Shown piece after piece: positions 1-8,383 of a DNA stretch of 64,000 bases. Source of the stretch: Bacillus sp. Marseille-P3661. GTDB lineage: Bacteria > Bacillota > Bacilli > Bacillales > Bacillaceae_J. The stretch is from assembly GCF_900240995.1 (NCBI RefSeq), contig NZ_LT965953.1, forward strand, positions 889,303 through 953,302, written 5' to 3'. The notes beneath the pieces were generated by a model, which worked only from the letters and a program-made list of their open reading frames with translations, did not search any database and was not told the DNA's origin. Made by a program: the position numbers and the translations under genes. Every line of letters starts with the position of its first letter. The first letter of the stretch is position 1.

Positions 1-403
1 TCGGTACAATTGGCGAAATTGCAATTAATGGGTAATAGGCTCTTGAATCAGTTAATAATGTATTCGAGATAAATGGAGCAAACAGTATTAATCCTGTTGT
101 AAAAATAATACTTAATACTCCAGTAATAGATAAAGAAACAACAAGGATTTTTTTTATTTTGGTTCGATCGCCATTCGTGTCTGCCTCCGCAACGAGCTTG
201 GAAATAGCGACAGGCAATCCCATTTGGGTTAAGGTGATTGTTAATACTAATGTTGGCACGGCCATCATATAAAGACCGACGCCTTCTTCACCCATGATCC
301 GAGCAACTACAATTCGATTTACGAATCCTAAGAAACGGGTAATTAATCCTGCTATAATTAGTATTAAAGTTCCTTGCAAAAAACTTTGCTTAAACTTAGA
401 CAT
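1..403 (-). CDS. spoVB: Stage V sporulation protein B, N-terminal part (SpoVB; partial at window edge)
   Basis: About 134 N-terminal residues read from an ATG at 403 leftward off the window. The start MSKFKQSFLQGTLILI, the stretch VARIMGEEGVGLYMMAVP and the segment LPVAISKLVAEA match the MOP-superfamily flippase SpoVB, a polytopic membrane protein needed for spore cortex formation, thought to move lipid-linked cell-wall precursors. Several hydrophobic helices are visible. A purine-rich stretch AGGGAA lies about 7 bases before the ATG. It is divergent from the comN gene, as in Bacillus. The C-terminal three quarters are outside the window. It supports a spore-forming host. Confidence 0.9.
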   Translation of the reverse strand, partial: MSKFKQSFLQGTLILIIAGLITRFLGFVNRIVVARIMGEEGVGLYMMAVPTLVLTITLTQMGLPVAISKLVAEADTNGDRTKIKKILVVSLSITGVLSIIFTTGLILFAPFISNTLLTDSRAYYPLIAISPIVP

Positions 404-520
404 AACGTTCCCTGCCTTCAAAAAAGTATAGCTATTCGCTACAATTATTTATATGCTTGTATTAAGGTCAAGCATGACAAGTTTTCGGGTGAAACAGAAA
501 TAAAGGAGGAAATTCTGAAA

Positions 521-799
521 ATGATTATAAAAAATTCAGTGGAATATTATAAGAAACAGGTGAAACCGGCGATTGAGAGCAAAGTGGAGGAGCTTCGTCT
601 ATTAGGATATGATCGTGTTACAGAGGAAGAGGTTTGGGATTGTTTACATAAAAAAGTATGGAAAAAGAACAATGTAAAAGCATTGCATGAAATAGTGGAG
701 GATATCCTAACATTAAAAGTAGGTACATATATGAGTTATATAACCGTTAAAGCATACCAAGCGCCGGATTTCTTTAGTGAATTTGAAAACTTTAAGTAA
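521..799 (+). CDS. comN: Post-transcriptional regulator ComN (YrzD-like)
   Basis: A 92-residue protein beginning MIIKNSVEYYKKQV. The frame is open upstream to 374, but the ATG at 521 has a strong ribosome site (AAGGAGG at 503-509) and gives the usual family length. ComN of B. subtilis acts post-transcriptionally on the comE late-competence mRNA. The mostly helical, charged sequence with VTEEEVWDCLHKKVWKK fits the family. It lies between spoVB and secDF exactly as in B. subtilis, which is the main support for the name. No membrane segment or signal peptide is visible, so it should be cytoplasmic. Confidence 0.8.
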   Translation: MIIKNSVEYYKKQVKPAIESKVEELRLLGYDRVTEEEVWDCLHKKVWKKNNVKALHEIVEDILTLKVGTYMSYITVKAYQAPDFFSEFENFK

Positions 800-822
800 C
801 CAAAGCTGTGCATTACAACAAA

Positions 823-851
823 TTGACTATAATACTACAATTTTCTATAAT
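823..851 (+). promoter_or_regulatory. Strong sigma-A-type promoter upstream of the secDF leader
   Basis: TTGACT at 823-828 and TATAAT at 846-851 are separated by 17 bases, close to ideal. Transcription would start near 858, about 400 bases before the secDF start codon, implying a long leader or a separate small transcript. Confidence 0.65.
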
Positions 852-857
852 GGACAT

Positions 858-1264
858 ATTGAAAAAATGCCTGTACTTATTATTACTTATTATTAATGAT
901 GTTGATATTCAGGTGATTTGTTATTAAACGGGGCTTATCCCGGTGTTTTCTTACTATCATCGGAACAAGTTGATAGTATATGAAAACTCGGCATTCGTAT
1001 TGGTCGAAAGCCGTGGTTTTTTAATGTAGTTGAACCTTAGGAGCATTGACGTCTGCTCCTGCGCCTGCTCAGAAAAAGAACATCGAATAAACCATAGTTG
1101 TGTTGTTTTTCAAAAGCTATTGGTAAACTTATACACTTACCATTTTTTAAACTAACAAGATAAATAATGTATGATGTATAAGATGTTGATATCGTTAGGT
1201 GCATCAATAAATTTGCCATAAAAGGCAAAATTTGGCGTTTTTCAAATAGAAGGAGGAAATTCTA
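858..1264 (+). promoter_or_regulatory. Long secDF leader with two terminator-like hairpins
   Basis: The 465-bp gap 800-1264 holds no supported gene. After the promoter, two hairpins end in T-runs: CGGGG/TCCCG (929-942) followed by GTGTTTTCTT, and AACTCGGC/GCCGTGGTT (985-992 with 1010-1018) followed by T's to 1022. A further hairpin AGGAGCA/TGCTCCT lies at 1039-1060. A short frame (14 codons) runs over the second hairpin. This could be an attenuator for secDF or a small RNA ending near 950 or 1022; the sequence alone cannot decide. Confidence 0.35.
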
Positions 1265-3529
1265 ATGGTCAAAAGAGGACGCATTGTCGCTTTTTTTCTT
1301 ATCGTCCTGCTGTTTGCAAGTACGATGGGACTTACCGTCAATGGGATTTTGAGTAATATAAAGCTAGGCCTTGATTTGCAAGGTGGATTTGAAGTTTTAT
1401 ATGAAGTAAAACCAATTAATGAAAATCAAGAGGTAGATCGGGATTTATTACTAAATACGGTAAGTGCGTTAAATAAACGTATTAATGTTATAGGAGTAAG
1501 TGAACCGAATATTCAAATCGAAGGAGAAGACCGGATTCGAGTTCAGCTTGCAGGTGTAGATGATGAGGAAAAGGCTCGTGAGCTTCTTTCAACTCAAGCA
1601 AAGCTTTCATTTAGAGATGTTTTCGATAATAAACTATTAGACGGAGCTGATTTACAAGAAGGTGGTGCAGCTCAATCATTTGATGATAAAAATCAACCTA
1701 TTGTTACGCTTACGCTAAAAGATGCGGATCAATTTGGACAAGTTACTGAGCAAATTAAAAATATGGCACCGAATAATTATCTAGTTATTTGGCTGGATTT
1801 TGTGGAGGGTTCAGACTCTTTTGCAAATGAATCACAAAAAATGGCAACTGGTGAAGAACCAAAATATTTATCAGCGGCAACTGTGAACGAGGTCCTTAAT
1901 ACGAAAAATGTCATGATTTCTGGCAACTTTACTGTTGAAGAAGCTAAACAGCTAGCAGACTTACTAAATGCAGGTTCACTGCCTGTTGAGTTAACAGAAA
2001 TATTCTCAACATCAGTGGGTGCCCAATTTGGTGAAAAATCTCTAGAACAAACAGTGTTTGCGGGAATTATCGGGATAGCATTAATTTTCATCTTTATGTT
2101 GATATATTATCGTTTTCCAGGTGCGATTGCGATTGTAACGCTAAGCATTTATATATACCTGATCCTTTTAGTATTTGATTGGATGAATGCGGTTTTAACC
2201 TTGCCAGGTATAGCTGCCTTAATACTAGGAGTTGGTATGGCAGTTGACGCCAATATTATTACAAATGAACGGATAAGAGATGAACTAAAAAGCGGTAAAT
2301 CGCTAATGTCAGCTTTTCGTGCTGGAAATCGGCGTTCTTTTGCTACAATTTTAGATGCAAACTTAACCACAATACTAGCTGCAGGTGTATTGTTTTACTT
2401 TGGTACAAGCTCTGTAAAAGGTTTTGCTACAATGCTTATTGTCAGTATTTTGTTAAGCTTTATCACAGCAGTATTTGGTTCACGCTTATTATTAGGATTA
2501 TGGATTAATAGTCGTACTCTAAATAAAAAAGTGAGCTGGTTTGGTGTTAAGCCGAGTGAAATTCGTGATATTAGTGAAGTCAACGAAGATGAGATCTATG
2601 TTGATGGACTGTTTGCAAAAGTAGATTTTGTAAAACATAGTAAAAAATTCTTTATTCTCTCAGGTATACTAACGATTACTGGTTTACTTGTATTATTAAT
2701 TAGCGGATTAAATCTTGGCATTGACTTTGCAAGTGGTACTCGGGTTGATATCATGGCAAATCAGCCTTTAACAAAGGAAACAATTGAGGAAGAATTTAAA
2801 AGTTTAAATTTTGAAGTAAAAGATATAACCATTGCTGGTGATAATAGCGACATGGCAGTGGCTCGTTTTATCGGTATGTTTTCTAAGGAAGAAGTAGCTA
2901 ATGTTAAAGCACATTTTGCTGAGTTATATGGTTCAGAGCCTAGCATAGGAACTGTTTCTCCAACGGTAGGTAAAGAATTAGCACGCAATGCGTTTATTGC
3001 GGTAATGATCGCGTCTGTTGGAATTGTTTTATATGTTTCAATTCGATTTGAAATTTATTTCGCGCTTGCAGCGATTATCGCATTATTACATGATGCATTC
3101 TTTATTATTGCGTTCTTCAGCTTGACTAGACTTGAAGTAGACTTAACTTTTATAGCAGCAGTCTTAACAATTGTTGGTTATTCGATCAATGATACGATTG
3201 TTACGTTTGACCGAATTCGTGAAAATATGAAGTTAAAAAAGCGTATTAAAACGTATGACGATCTAGCGGAAATTGTGAATAAAAGTTTAATACAAACCTT
3301 TACCCGCTCAATTAACACCGTTCTAACAGTAATTTTTGCGGCTGGTGCACTTTATATTTTTGGAAGTGAAGCCATTCGTAACTTCTCATTTGCACTATTA
3401 GTAGGTTTAATTGCTGGTGCATATTCATCATTATTTATTGCTGCACAGCTATGGCTTGTTTGGAAAAGTAAGACGCTAGGTAAACAGAAAACCAAAGTGG
3501 CTGAAGTGAATCCAGAGCCTGAAGTTTAG
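1265..3529 (+). CDS. secDF: Protein translocase subunit SecDF (fused)
   Basis: A 754-residue fusion of SecD and SecF, the normal form in Bacillus. It is an RND-type membrane protein that uses the proton gradient to help pull proteins through SecYEG on the outer face of the membrane. The SecD half has an N-terminal helix (about 8-28), a large extracytoplasmic domain, then five helices with GVGMAVDANIITNERIRDE near 321. The SecF half starts near 460, with SGLNLGIDFASGT near 480 and TIVGYSINDTIVTFDRI near 635. The two Asp-bearing helix-4 motifs are intact. The start is set by AGAAGGAGGAAATT just before the ATG. A strong terminator follows. Confidence 0.97.
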   Translation: MVKRGRIVAFFLIVLLFASTMGLTVNGILSNIKLGLDLQGGFEVLYEVKPINENQEVDRDLLLNTVSALNKRINVIGVSEPNIQIEGEDRIRVQLAGVDDEEKARELLSTQAKLSFRDVFDNKLLDGADLQEGGAAQSFDDKNQPIVTLTLKDADQFGQVTEQIKNMAPNNYLVIWLDFVEGSDSFANESQKMATGEEPKYLSAATVNEVLNTKNVMISGNFTVEEAKQLADLLNAGSLPVELTEIFSTSVGAQFGEKSLEQTVFAGIIGIALIFIFMLIYYRFPGAIAIVTLSIYIYLILLVFDWMNAVLTLPGIAALILGVGMAVDANIITNERIRDELKSGKSLMSAFRAGNRRSFATILDANLTTILAAGVLFYFGTSSVKGFATMLIVSILLSFITAVFGSRLLLGLWINSRTLNKKVSWFGVKPSEIRDISEVNEDEIYVDGLFAKVDFVKHSKKFFILSGILTITGLLVLLISGLNLGIDFASGTRVDIMANQPLTKETIEEEFKSLNFEVKDITIAGDNSDMAVARFIGMFSKEEVANVKAHFAELYGSEPSIGTVSPTVGKELARNAFIAVMIASVGIVLYVSIRFEIYFALAAIIALLHDAFFIIAFFSLTRLEVDLTFIAAVLTIVGYSINDTIVTFDRIRENMKLKKRIKTYDDLAEIVNKSLIQTFTRSINTVLTVIFAAGALYIFGSEAIRNFSFALLVGLIAGAYSSLFIAAQLWLVWKSKTLGKQKTKVAEVNPEPEV

Positions 3530-3551
3530 AACTTACTAAAAAAAACATTTT

Positions 3552-3603
3552 AAAAAACTTGGCTGTTCGCAATTATGATTCGGCGAATACCAAGTTTTTT
3601 ATT
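3552..3603 (+). terminator. Rho-independent terminator after secDF
   Basis: An 11-bp stem, AAAAAACTTGG (3552-3562) with CCAAGTTTTTT (3590-3600), encloses an inner TTCGC/GCGAA pairing and ends in T's. It lies 20 bases past the stop codon. Confidence 0.85.
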
Positions 3604-3630
3604 TAACAATATTTGCATAACGGAACAATA

Positions 3631-3666
3631 CTTTATATGTTTTGGCAAAATACGTGTTTTTCTAAT
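3631..3666 (+). repeat. Recurring hairpin-plus-GTTTTTCT element, copy 1
   Basis: The shared 3' end TACGTGTTTTTCTAA is preceded by a short TTTTGGCAAAA palindrome. It is the least complete of five related elements in the window (others near 3701, 8181, 32962 and 47975). It sits 38 bases from copy 2, ahead of the cation-efflux gene. Confidence 0.45.
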
Positions 3667-3700
3667 TTGATTGATTCTGTTGGGGAATAATACATAAGGG

Positions 3701-3765
3701 ATTAAAAAGTACAAGAAAATACTTCGTAACCTGTCGTCTTGGGCAGATTACGAGTTTTTCTATTA
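3701..3765 (+). repeat. Recurring hairpin-plus-GTTTTTCT element, copy 2
   Basis: The element begins GGATTAAAAAGTACAAGAAAA and contains an imperfect hairpin with CGTAAcCTG pairing with CAGaTTACG. It ends in AGTTTTTCTATTATG. It aligns over about 65 bases with the copy before relA (8181) although the stem bases differ, so the pairing looks conserved. It ends just before the ribosome site of the next gene. Confidence 0.5.
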
Positions 3766-3779
3766 TGTAGGTGATTAAA

Positions 3780-4673
3780 TTGGACACGAAAGAACGTTTT
3801 AGGAAAGCCGAATTTGCTGCAATGGTTGGAGTGGTAGGTAATATAGTACTAGCCATAGTGAAGGGTGTACTAGGAGTCTTAGGTAATAGCCGTGCCTTAA
3901 TTGCTGATGCGGCTCATTCAGGTTCAGATGTACTCGGTTCTGTTGCGGTGTTTGTTGGCTTACGTGCAGCTAAACAGCCCCCAGATGAAGATCATCCATA
4001 CGGCCATGGTAAGGCCGAGTCGATAGCAGCTATTATAGTAGCGGTATTGCTCTTTATCGTTGGGATTGAAATAGGCAGGTCTGCCGTCGAAGCATTTTTT
4101 CAGCCGATTGAGCCCCCTAATATGTTGGCGGTATATGGAGCGTTAATTTCAATCATAACAAAAGAGATAATGTTTCAATATAAATTTAGGTTGGGTAAAA
4201 AGATCAAAAGCGATGCTATTATTGTAAATGCATACGAACATCGCTCCGATGTATATTCATCTATTGCTGCTTTGATTGGAATTGGATTTGCCCTATTAGG
4301 TGGGCGTTTAGATATTTCATGGCTTACGTACGCTGATCCTCTTGCAGGGTTATTTGTTGCTGTACTAATCTTAAAAATGGCTTGGAGATTAGGTGCTGAA
4401 TCTATACACACTACGTTAGATCATGTTTTACCAGAAGAAGAGACAATAGAATTAAGAGAAGTAGTTAACTCTGTCCCAGAGGTAAAAAAAATAACAGAGC
4501 TACTTGCACGAGAGCATGGCCATTACGTGATTGTGGATATTAAGGTCTCGGTCGATCCGTTTATGACTGTAGAAGAAGGCCATTTGGTAGGAAAAAAAGT
4601 AAAAGCAAAATTACTGGAAGTCAGTAACGTTCAAGACGTAATGGTGCATATCAATCCCTATTCAGAGGATTAA
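3780..4673 (+). CDS. Cation diffusion facilitator (CDF) family efflux transporter
   Basis: A 297-residue inner-membrane transporter of the CDF family, which exports divalent metal ions such as Zn, Mn, Co or Fe in exchange for protons. Two metal-site motifs are visible: HSGSD in helix 2 and HRSDV in helix 5, together with the family loop DHPYGHGKAES. About six helices are followed by a cytoplasmic ferredoxin-like domain ending HINPYSED. I chose the TTG at 3780 because TAGGTG lies five bases upstream; the GTG at 3771 is inside that ribosome site. The metal cannot be told from sequence. It is followed closely by lapA. Confidence 0.9.
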   Translation: MDTKERFRKAEFAAMVGVVGNIVLAIVKGVLGVLGNSRALIADAAHSGSDVLGSVAVFVGLRAAKQPPDEDHPYGHGKAESIAAIIVAVLLFIVGIEIGRSAVEAFFQPIEPPNMLAVYGALISIITKEIMFQYKFRLGKKIKSDAIIVNAYEHRSDVYSSIAALIGIGFALLGGRLDISWLTYADPLAGLFVAVLILKMAWRLGAESIHTTLDHVLPEEETIELREVVNSVPEVKKITELLAREHGHYVIVDIKVSVDPFMTVEEGHLVGKKVKAKLLEVSNVQDVMVHINPYSED

Positions 4674-4693
4674 GGGGGAGAGGAGAGAGGACC

Positions 4694-5068
4694 ATGAGAA
4701 TACAGTGGAATTTATTATTAGCGTTAATGTTCGCATTAATTATCGCCATTTTTGCAGTAGTAAATGTTGAATCTGTTAAAGTTCAATACGTGTTTGGAAC
4801 AACAGAGTTACCGCTAATAATAGTAATCATTGGATCTGCTCTTGCGGGGGGAATCTTCGTCGGATCAGTGGGGTTATTTAGGTTGTTTTTGTTAGGTCGA
4901 CAGCTGAAAGCATCACAGAAAGAAAATTTTACTCTAAATAAGCGAGTAGAAGAACTTGAGGGAATGTTAACCAGTAACCAGGATAAAGAACATGAAAAAA
5001 TAAACGAAGAAATTGGATTAAATAAAGAAAATCTATCAGAAGAAACAACAACAAATAAGGAAATATAA
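4694..5068 (+). CDS. LapA domain membrane protein (DUF1049, YrvD-like)
   Basis: A 124-residue protein with two hydrophobic helices (about 8-27 and 41-64) joined by NVESVKVQYVFGTTELP, the pattern of the DUF1049/LapA family. The C-terminal third is charged and likely a coiled coil facing the cytoplasm. A purine-rich ribosome site (GGAGAGAGGACC) precedes the ATG. The protein lies upstream of recJ, as yrvD does in B. subtilis. Its function in Gram-positive bacteria is unknown; in E. coli LapA acts with LapB in LPS control, which cannot apply here. Confidence 0.85.
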   Translation: MRIQWNLLLALMFALIIAIFAVVNVESVKVQYVFGTTELPLIIVIIGSALAGGIFVGSVGLFRLFLLGRQLKASQKENFTLNKRVEELEGMLTSNQDKEHEKINEEIGLNKENLSEETTTNKEI

Positions 5069-5091
5069 GGTATAAACTATATCTTTTGTAT

Positions 5092-5120
5092 TTGCCACTC
5101 ATATTAGCCTTTAGTATAAT
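5092..5120 (+). promoter_or_regulatory. Sigma-A-type promoter for recJ-apt
   Basis: TTGCCA at 5092-5097 and TATAAT at 5115-5120 are 17 bases apart. They lie just upstream of the recJ ribosome site TAAGGAG. Confidence 0.6.
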
Positions 5121-5143
5121 AATTAGGTTAAGGAGTGGTTTTT

Positions 5144-7504
5144 TTGTTACAATCAAAAACTCGTTGGAACATAATCCAAAATGATGATCAAAAGGTACAA
5201 GCTCTTTCAAAGGAGTTAGGAATTTCACCATTAGTTGCTAGATTACTAGTAAATCGTCAAATTGATACGGTTGCGGAAGCACGTTCATTTTTAAATGTTA
5301 ATGCAGAAGAATTTCATGATCCATTTTTGTTGGACTCAATGGATATAACAATAAAAAGAATTGAAACAGCTATTCAAAATGAGGAGAAAATCCTTGTTTT
5401 CGGAGATTATGATGCAGATGGTGTTTCCAGTACAACAGTTATGTTACGAGCGCTTAGAGAAAAAGGTGCAAATGCTGATTTCTATATTCCTAATCGCTTT
5501 ACTGAAGGATATGGACCAAATGAAAATGCATTTCGTTGGGCTAAAAGCGAGGGCTTCACATTAATTATTACTGTTGATACAGGTATCTCTGCTGTTAATG
5601 AAGCGAAAATGGCTAAAGAAATTGGGCTTGATCTTATTATTACAGATCATCACGAGCCACCCCCAGAACTTCCGGATGCTTATTCAATTATTCATCCTCG
5701 AAAACCAGGTGGAAACTATCCTTTTGGAGAATTAGCTGGGGTGGGAGTTGCATTTAAGGTTGCACATGCCTTATTGGGAAGTTTGCCGACGCACTTACTT
5801 CAATTTGCAGTAATTGGCACAATTGCCGATTTAGTCCCTCTAAAGGATGAGAATCGTCTGATCTCAAAATTAGGATTAAAAGCACTTCAAAATACTAGTA
5901 ATCTTGGGATTAGGGCATTGCTTTCGATTTCAGGTATGGAAGATAAAGAGATTAATGAAGAAACGATAGGCTTTACGATCGGTCCTAGAATTAATGCGGT
6001 TGGTCGCCTAGAATCTGCGGATCCAGCTGTAGAGTTATTGATGACTAGCTCTGCTGAAGAAGCTCAAATGATAGCACAAGAAATTGATGCAATTAATCGT
6101 GATCGTCAACAGATTGTTTCTGCTATTACTGAAGAAGCGATTCTTGATGTGGAAGTTAATTATCCGCCGGAGAAAAATAAGGTTCTCGTATTAGCTAAAG
6201 AAGGATGGAACGCAGGCGTAATTGGAATCGTTGCCTCAAGGCTTGTTGAGAAATATTACCGCCCAACGATTGTTTTAAGTATTGATCGTGAAAAAGGTTT
6301 AGCAAAAGGTTCAGCCCGAAGTATTGAAGGTTTTGACCTTTTTGAAAATTTGTCTAAATGCCGTGACATTCTTCCTCATTTTGGTGGGCATACTATGGCT
6401 GCAGGAATGACACTAGAGCTTGAAGATGTTGAAGATTTACGCTCGCGTTTAAATCAATTAGCTGACGAAGTTTTAACAGAGGAAGATTTTATTCCGTTAA
6501 CACATGTTGAATTAAACTGTTCGTTAGCAGAGATTAGCTTGGCAACGATTGAAGAAATGGGTCTGCTAGCACCATTTGGTGTTGGGAATCCCAAACCGCT
6601 AGTATGCTTAGAAGACATCTCTTTAAAACAAATGCGTAAGATTGGTAGTCAGATGAATCATCTGAAATTAATATTTGAAGAAGATGGACATCATCTTGAT
6701 GGCATTGGTTTCGGCTGTGGTCATTTAGCTGATGAAATTTCACCATTGTCACAAGTTAGTGTAATTGGGGAACTTAGTATTAATGAATGGAATGGCTTAA
6801 GAAAGCCACAATTCATGATTAAGGATGCTGCTGTTAATTCATGGCAGTTGTTTGATTGCCGTGGAAATAAAGATATTAAGAAACAACTCGATACAATGGA
6901 TCAAGAAAAACTTGTAGTTGTAGCATTTCATGAGCAAACCATTGCTAGGTTAAATCTGAATGATAGGAAAGATCGTATAAAACTGTTAGTAGATGATGAA
7001 GCTATAAAAAGTATAAAAGTTTTAAATCATCACTTAGTGTTATTGGATTTACCAAATGAAAAAAAACGTTTAAAGCAGTTGTTTATTCAAGCAATGCCTG
7101 ATCGTATTTATGCTATTTTCGATCACAATGAAGATCATTTTTTTAGTACACTGCCAACTAGAGATCATTTTAAATGGTTTTATAGCTTTTTACTAAAACA
7201 ACAAACCTTTAATGTTAAGCAATATGCAGATGCCCTGTCAAAGAAAAAAGGATGGTCAAAGGAGACTATTCACTTTATGACAAAGGTGTTTTTAGAATTA
7301 GAATTTGTTACAATAAACAATAGTGTAATCTCACTTATTGAAAAGCCTAAGAAAAGAGACTTTACAGAATCGAGAACATATAAGCTTAAACAGGAATTAC
7401 TACAAATGGAAAATGAACTTGTTTACTCTTCCTATCAATCATTAAAAGATTGGTTCGATGGAATAAGCAGTTTTTCGCGTAAACATGAGGAGGAAGTTTT
7501 TTAA
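5144..7504 (+). CDS. recJ: Single-stranded-DNA-specific exonuclease RecJ
   Basis: A 786-residue 5'-3' ssDNA exonuclease used in recombination and mismatch/base-excision repair. Catalytic DHH-family motifs are present: [11 protein letters not shown] (motif I), VDTGIS, TDHHEPP (motif III), GTIADLVPL and, in the DHHA1 domain, [12 protein letters not shown]. An OB fold and a Bacillus-type C-terminal extension follow. I chose TTG at 5144 because the in-frame GTG at 5135 lies inside the ribosome site TAAGGAG; it gives [10 protein letters not shown], like other bacilli. The stop overlaps the apt start (TAATG), which indicates translational coupling. Confidence 0.95.
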   Translation: MLQSKTRWNIIQNDDQKVQALSKELGISPLVARLLVNRQIDTVAEARSFLNVNAEEFHDPFLLDSMDITIKRIETAIQNEEKILVFGDYDADGVSSTTVMLRALREKGANADFYIPNRFTEGYGPNENAFRWAKSEGFTLIITVDTGISAVNEAKMAKEIGLDLIITDHHEPPPELPDAYSIIHPRKPGGNYPFGELAGVGVAFKVAHALLGSLPTHLLQFAVIGTIADLVPLKDENRLISKLGLKALQNTSNLGIRALLSISGMEDKEINEETIGFTIGPRINAVGRLESADPAVELLMTSSAEEAQMIAQEIDAINRDRQQIVSAITEEAILDVEVNYPPEKNKVLVLAKEGWNAGVIGIVASRLVEKYYRPTIVLSIDREKGLAKGSARSIEGFDLFENLSKCRDILPHFGGHTMAAGMTLELEDVEDLRSRLNQLADEVLTEEDFIPLTHVELNCSLAEISLATIEEMGLLAPFGVGNPKPLVCLEDISLKQMRKIGSQMNHLKLIFEEDGHHLDGIGFGCGHLADEISPLSQVSVIGELSINEWNGLRKPQFMIKDAAVNSWQLFDCRGNKDIKKQLDTMDQEKLVVVAFHEQTIARLNLNDRKDRIKLLVDDEAIKSIKVLNHHLVLLDLPNEKKRLKQLFIQAMPDRIYAIFDHNEDHFFSTLPTRDHFKWFYSFLLKQQTFNVKQYADALSKKKGWSKETIHFMTKVFLELEFVTINNSVISLIEKPKKRDFTESRTYKLKQELLQMENELVYSSYQSLKDWFDGISSFSRKHEEEVF

Positions 7505-8016
7505 TGGATTTTAAAGAACATATTGCAATTGTAGAGGATTGGCCAAAAGAAGGAATTAGATTTAAGGACATCACACCATTAATGAGTAATGGAAAAGCAT
7601 ACAAGGGTGCTGTTGATGAAATTGTAAAATTTGCAAAGGAAAAGGACGTTGATCTTATAGTTGGCCCTGAAGCCCGCGGCTTTATTGTGGGTTGTCCGGT
7701 TGCGTACGCACTCGAAATTGGCTTTGCCCCTGTTCGAAAAGAAGGAAAATTACCGCGTGAGGTTATCCGAGTTGATTATGGTTTAGAGTACGGTAAGGAT
7801 GTTTTAACAATGCATAAAGATGCCATTAAACCTGGACAACGTGTACTAATAACAGATGATTTATTAGCTACTGGTGGTACAATGGATGCAACTATTCAAT
7901 TAGTTGAGGAATTAGGAGGCGTAGTAGTAGGACTAGCGTTTTTAGTTGAATTAACCTATCTAGATGGCCGTTCTAAATTAAAAGGGCATGATGTCCTTAC
8001 ATTAATGCAATATTAA
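7504..8016 (+). CDS. apt: Adenine phosphoribosyltransferase
   Basis: A 170-residue type I phosphoribosyltransferase that makes AMP from adenine and PRPP. The PRPP-binding motif [16 protein letters not shown] is near residues 117-132, and the N-terminal hood [16 protein letters not shown] is typical of Apt. Ribosome site GAGGAGGAA lies inside the end of recJ, and the ATG overlaps the recJ stop, so the two are co-transcribed. The length is normal. A terminator follows directly. Confidence 0.97.
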   Translation: MDFKEHIAIVEDWPKEGIRFKDITPLMSNGKAYKGAVDEIVKFAKEKDVDLIVGPEARGFIVGCPVAYALEIGFAPVRKEGKLPREVIRVDYGLEYGKDVLTMHKDAIKPGQRVLITDDLLATGGTMDATIQLVEELGGVVVGLAFLVELTYLDGRSKLKGHDVLTLMQY

Positions 8017-8024
8017 TCTTAATT

Positions 8025-8060
8025 AAGAGTGCTCAAACAAGAGTACTCTTTGTTTTCTAT
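8025..8060 (+). terminator. Rho-independent terminator after apt
   Basis: AAGAGTGCTC (8025-8034) pairs with GAGTACTCTT (8041-8050) with one G-T pair, followed by TGTTTTCTATTTTTTT. Confidence 0.8.
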
Positions 8061-8180
8061 TTTTTTTATTTTTTGAATTATATATAATATTAATAAAAAG
8101 TTTAGTTAATTGCTTAGTTCTTAATTGGTATATACTATAATACATGGTATTTCCTAAATAAGTTAAATTAATTTATTTAA

Positions 8181-8243
8181 AGGATTAAAGTATAAGAAAA
8201 GTCAGTGTAGTTTGCCTTTTGGGCAAATTACGTGTTTTTCTAA
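8181..8243 (+). repeat. Recurring hairpin-plus-GTTTTTCT element, copy 3 (before relA)
   Basis: The 367-bp gap between apt and relA holds the apt terminator, a TATAAT at 8136-8141 without a clear -35, and this element. It begins GGATTAAAGTATAAG, forms a TTTGCC/GGCAAA hairpin around TTTTG, and ends TTACGTGTTTTTCTAATG. It is the best-formed of the five copies and may be a terminator-like attenuator in the relA leader. The remaining 140 bases before relA show nothing recognisable. Confidence 0.5.
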
Positions 8244-8383
8244 TGTATATTACTTTACTTTAAGGAAGTCTTTCATGATAATAGAAATAATAATTAAAAA
8301 TAACTAGGTTTTCACTAGTCTGTAGTGGAAACAATAGGGGCACATAAATACTAATTTGGAGTTTTAGATATTAGGGTGATTTC

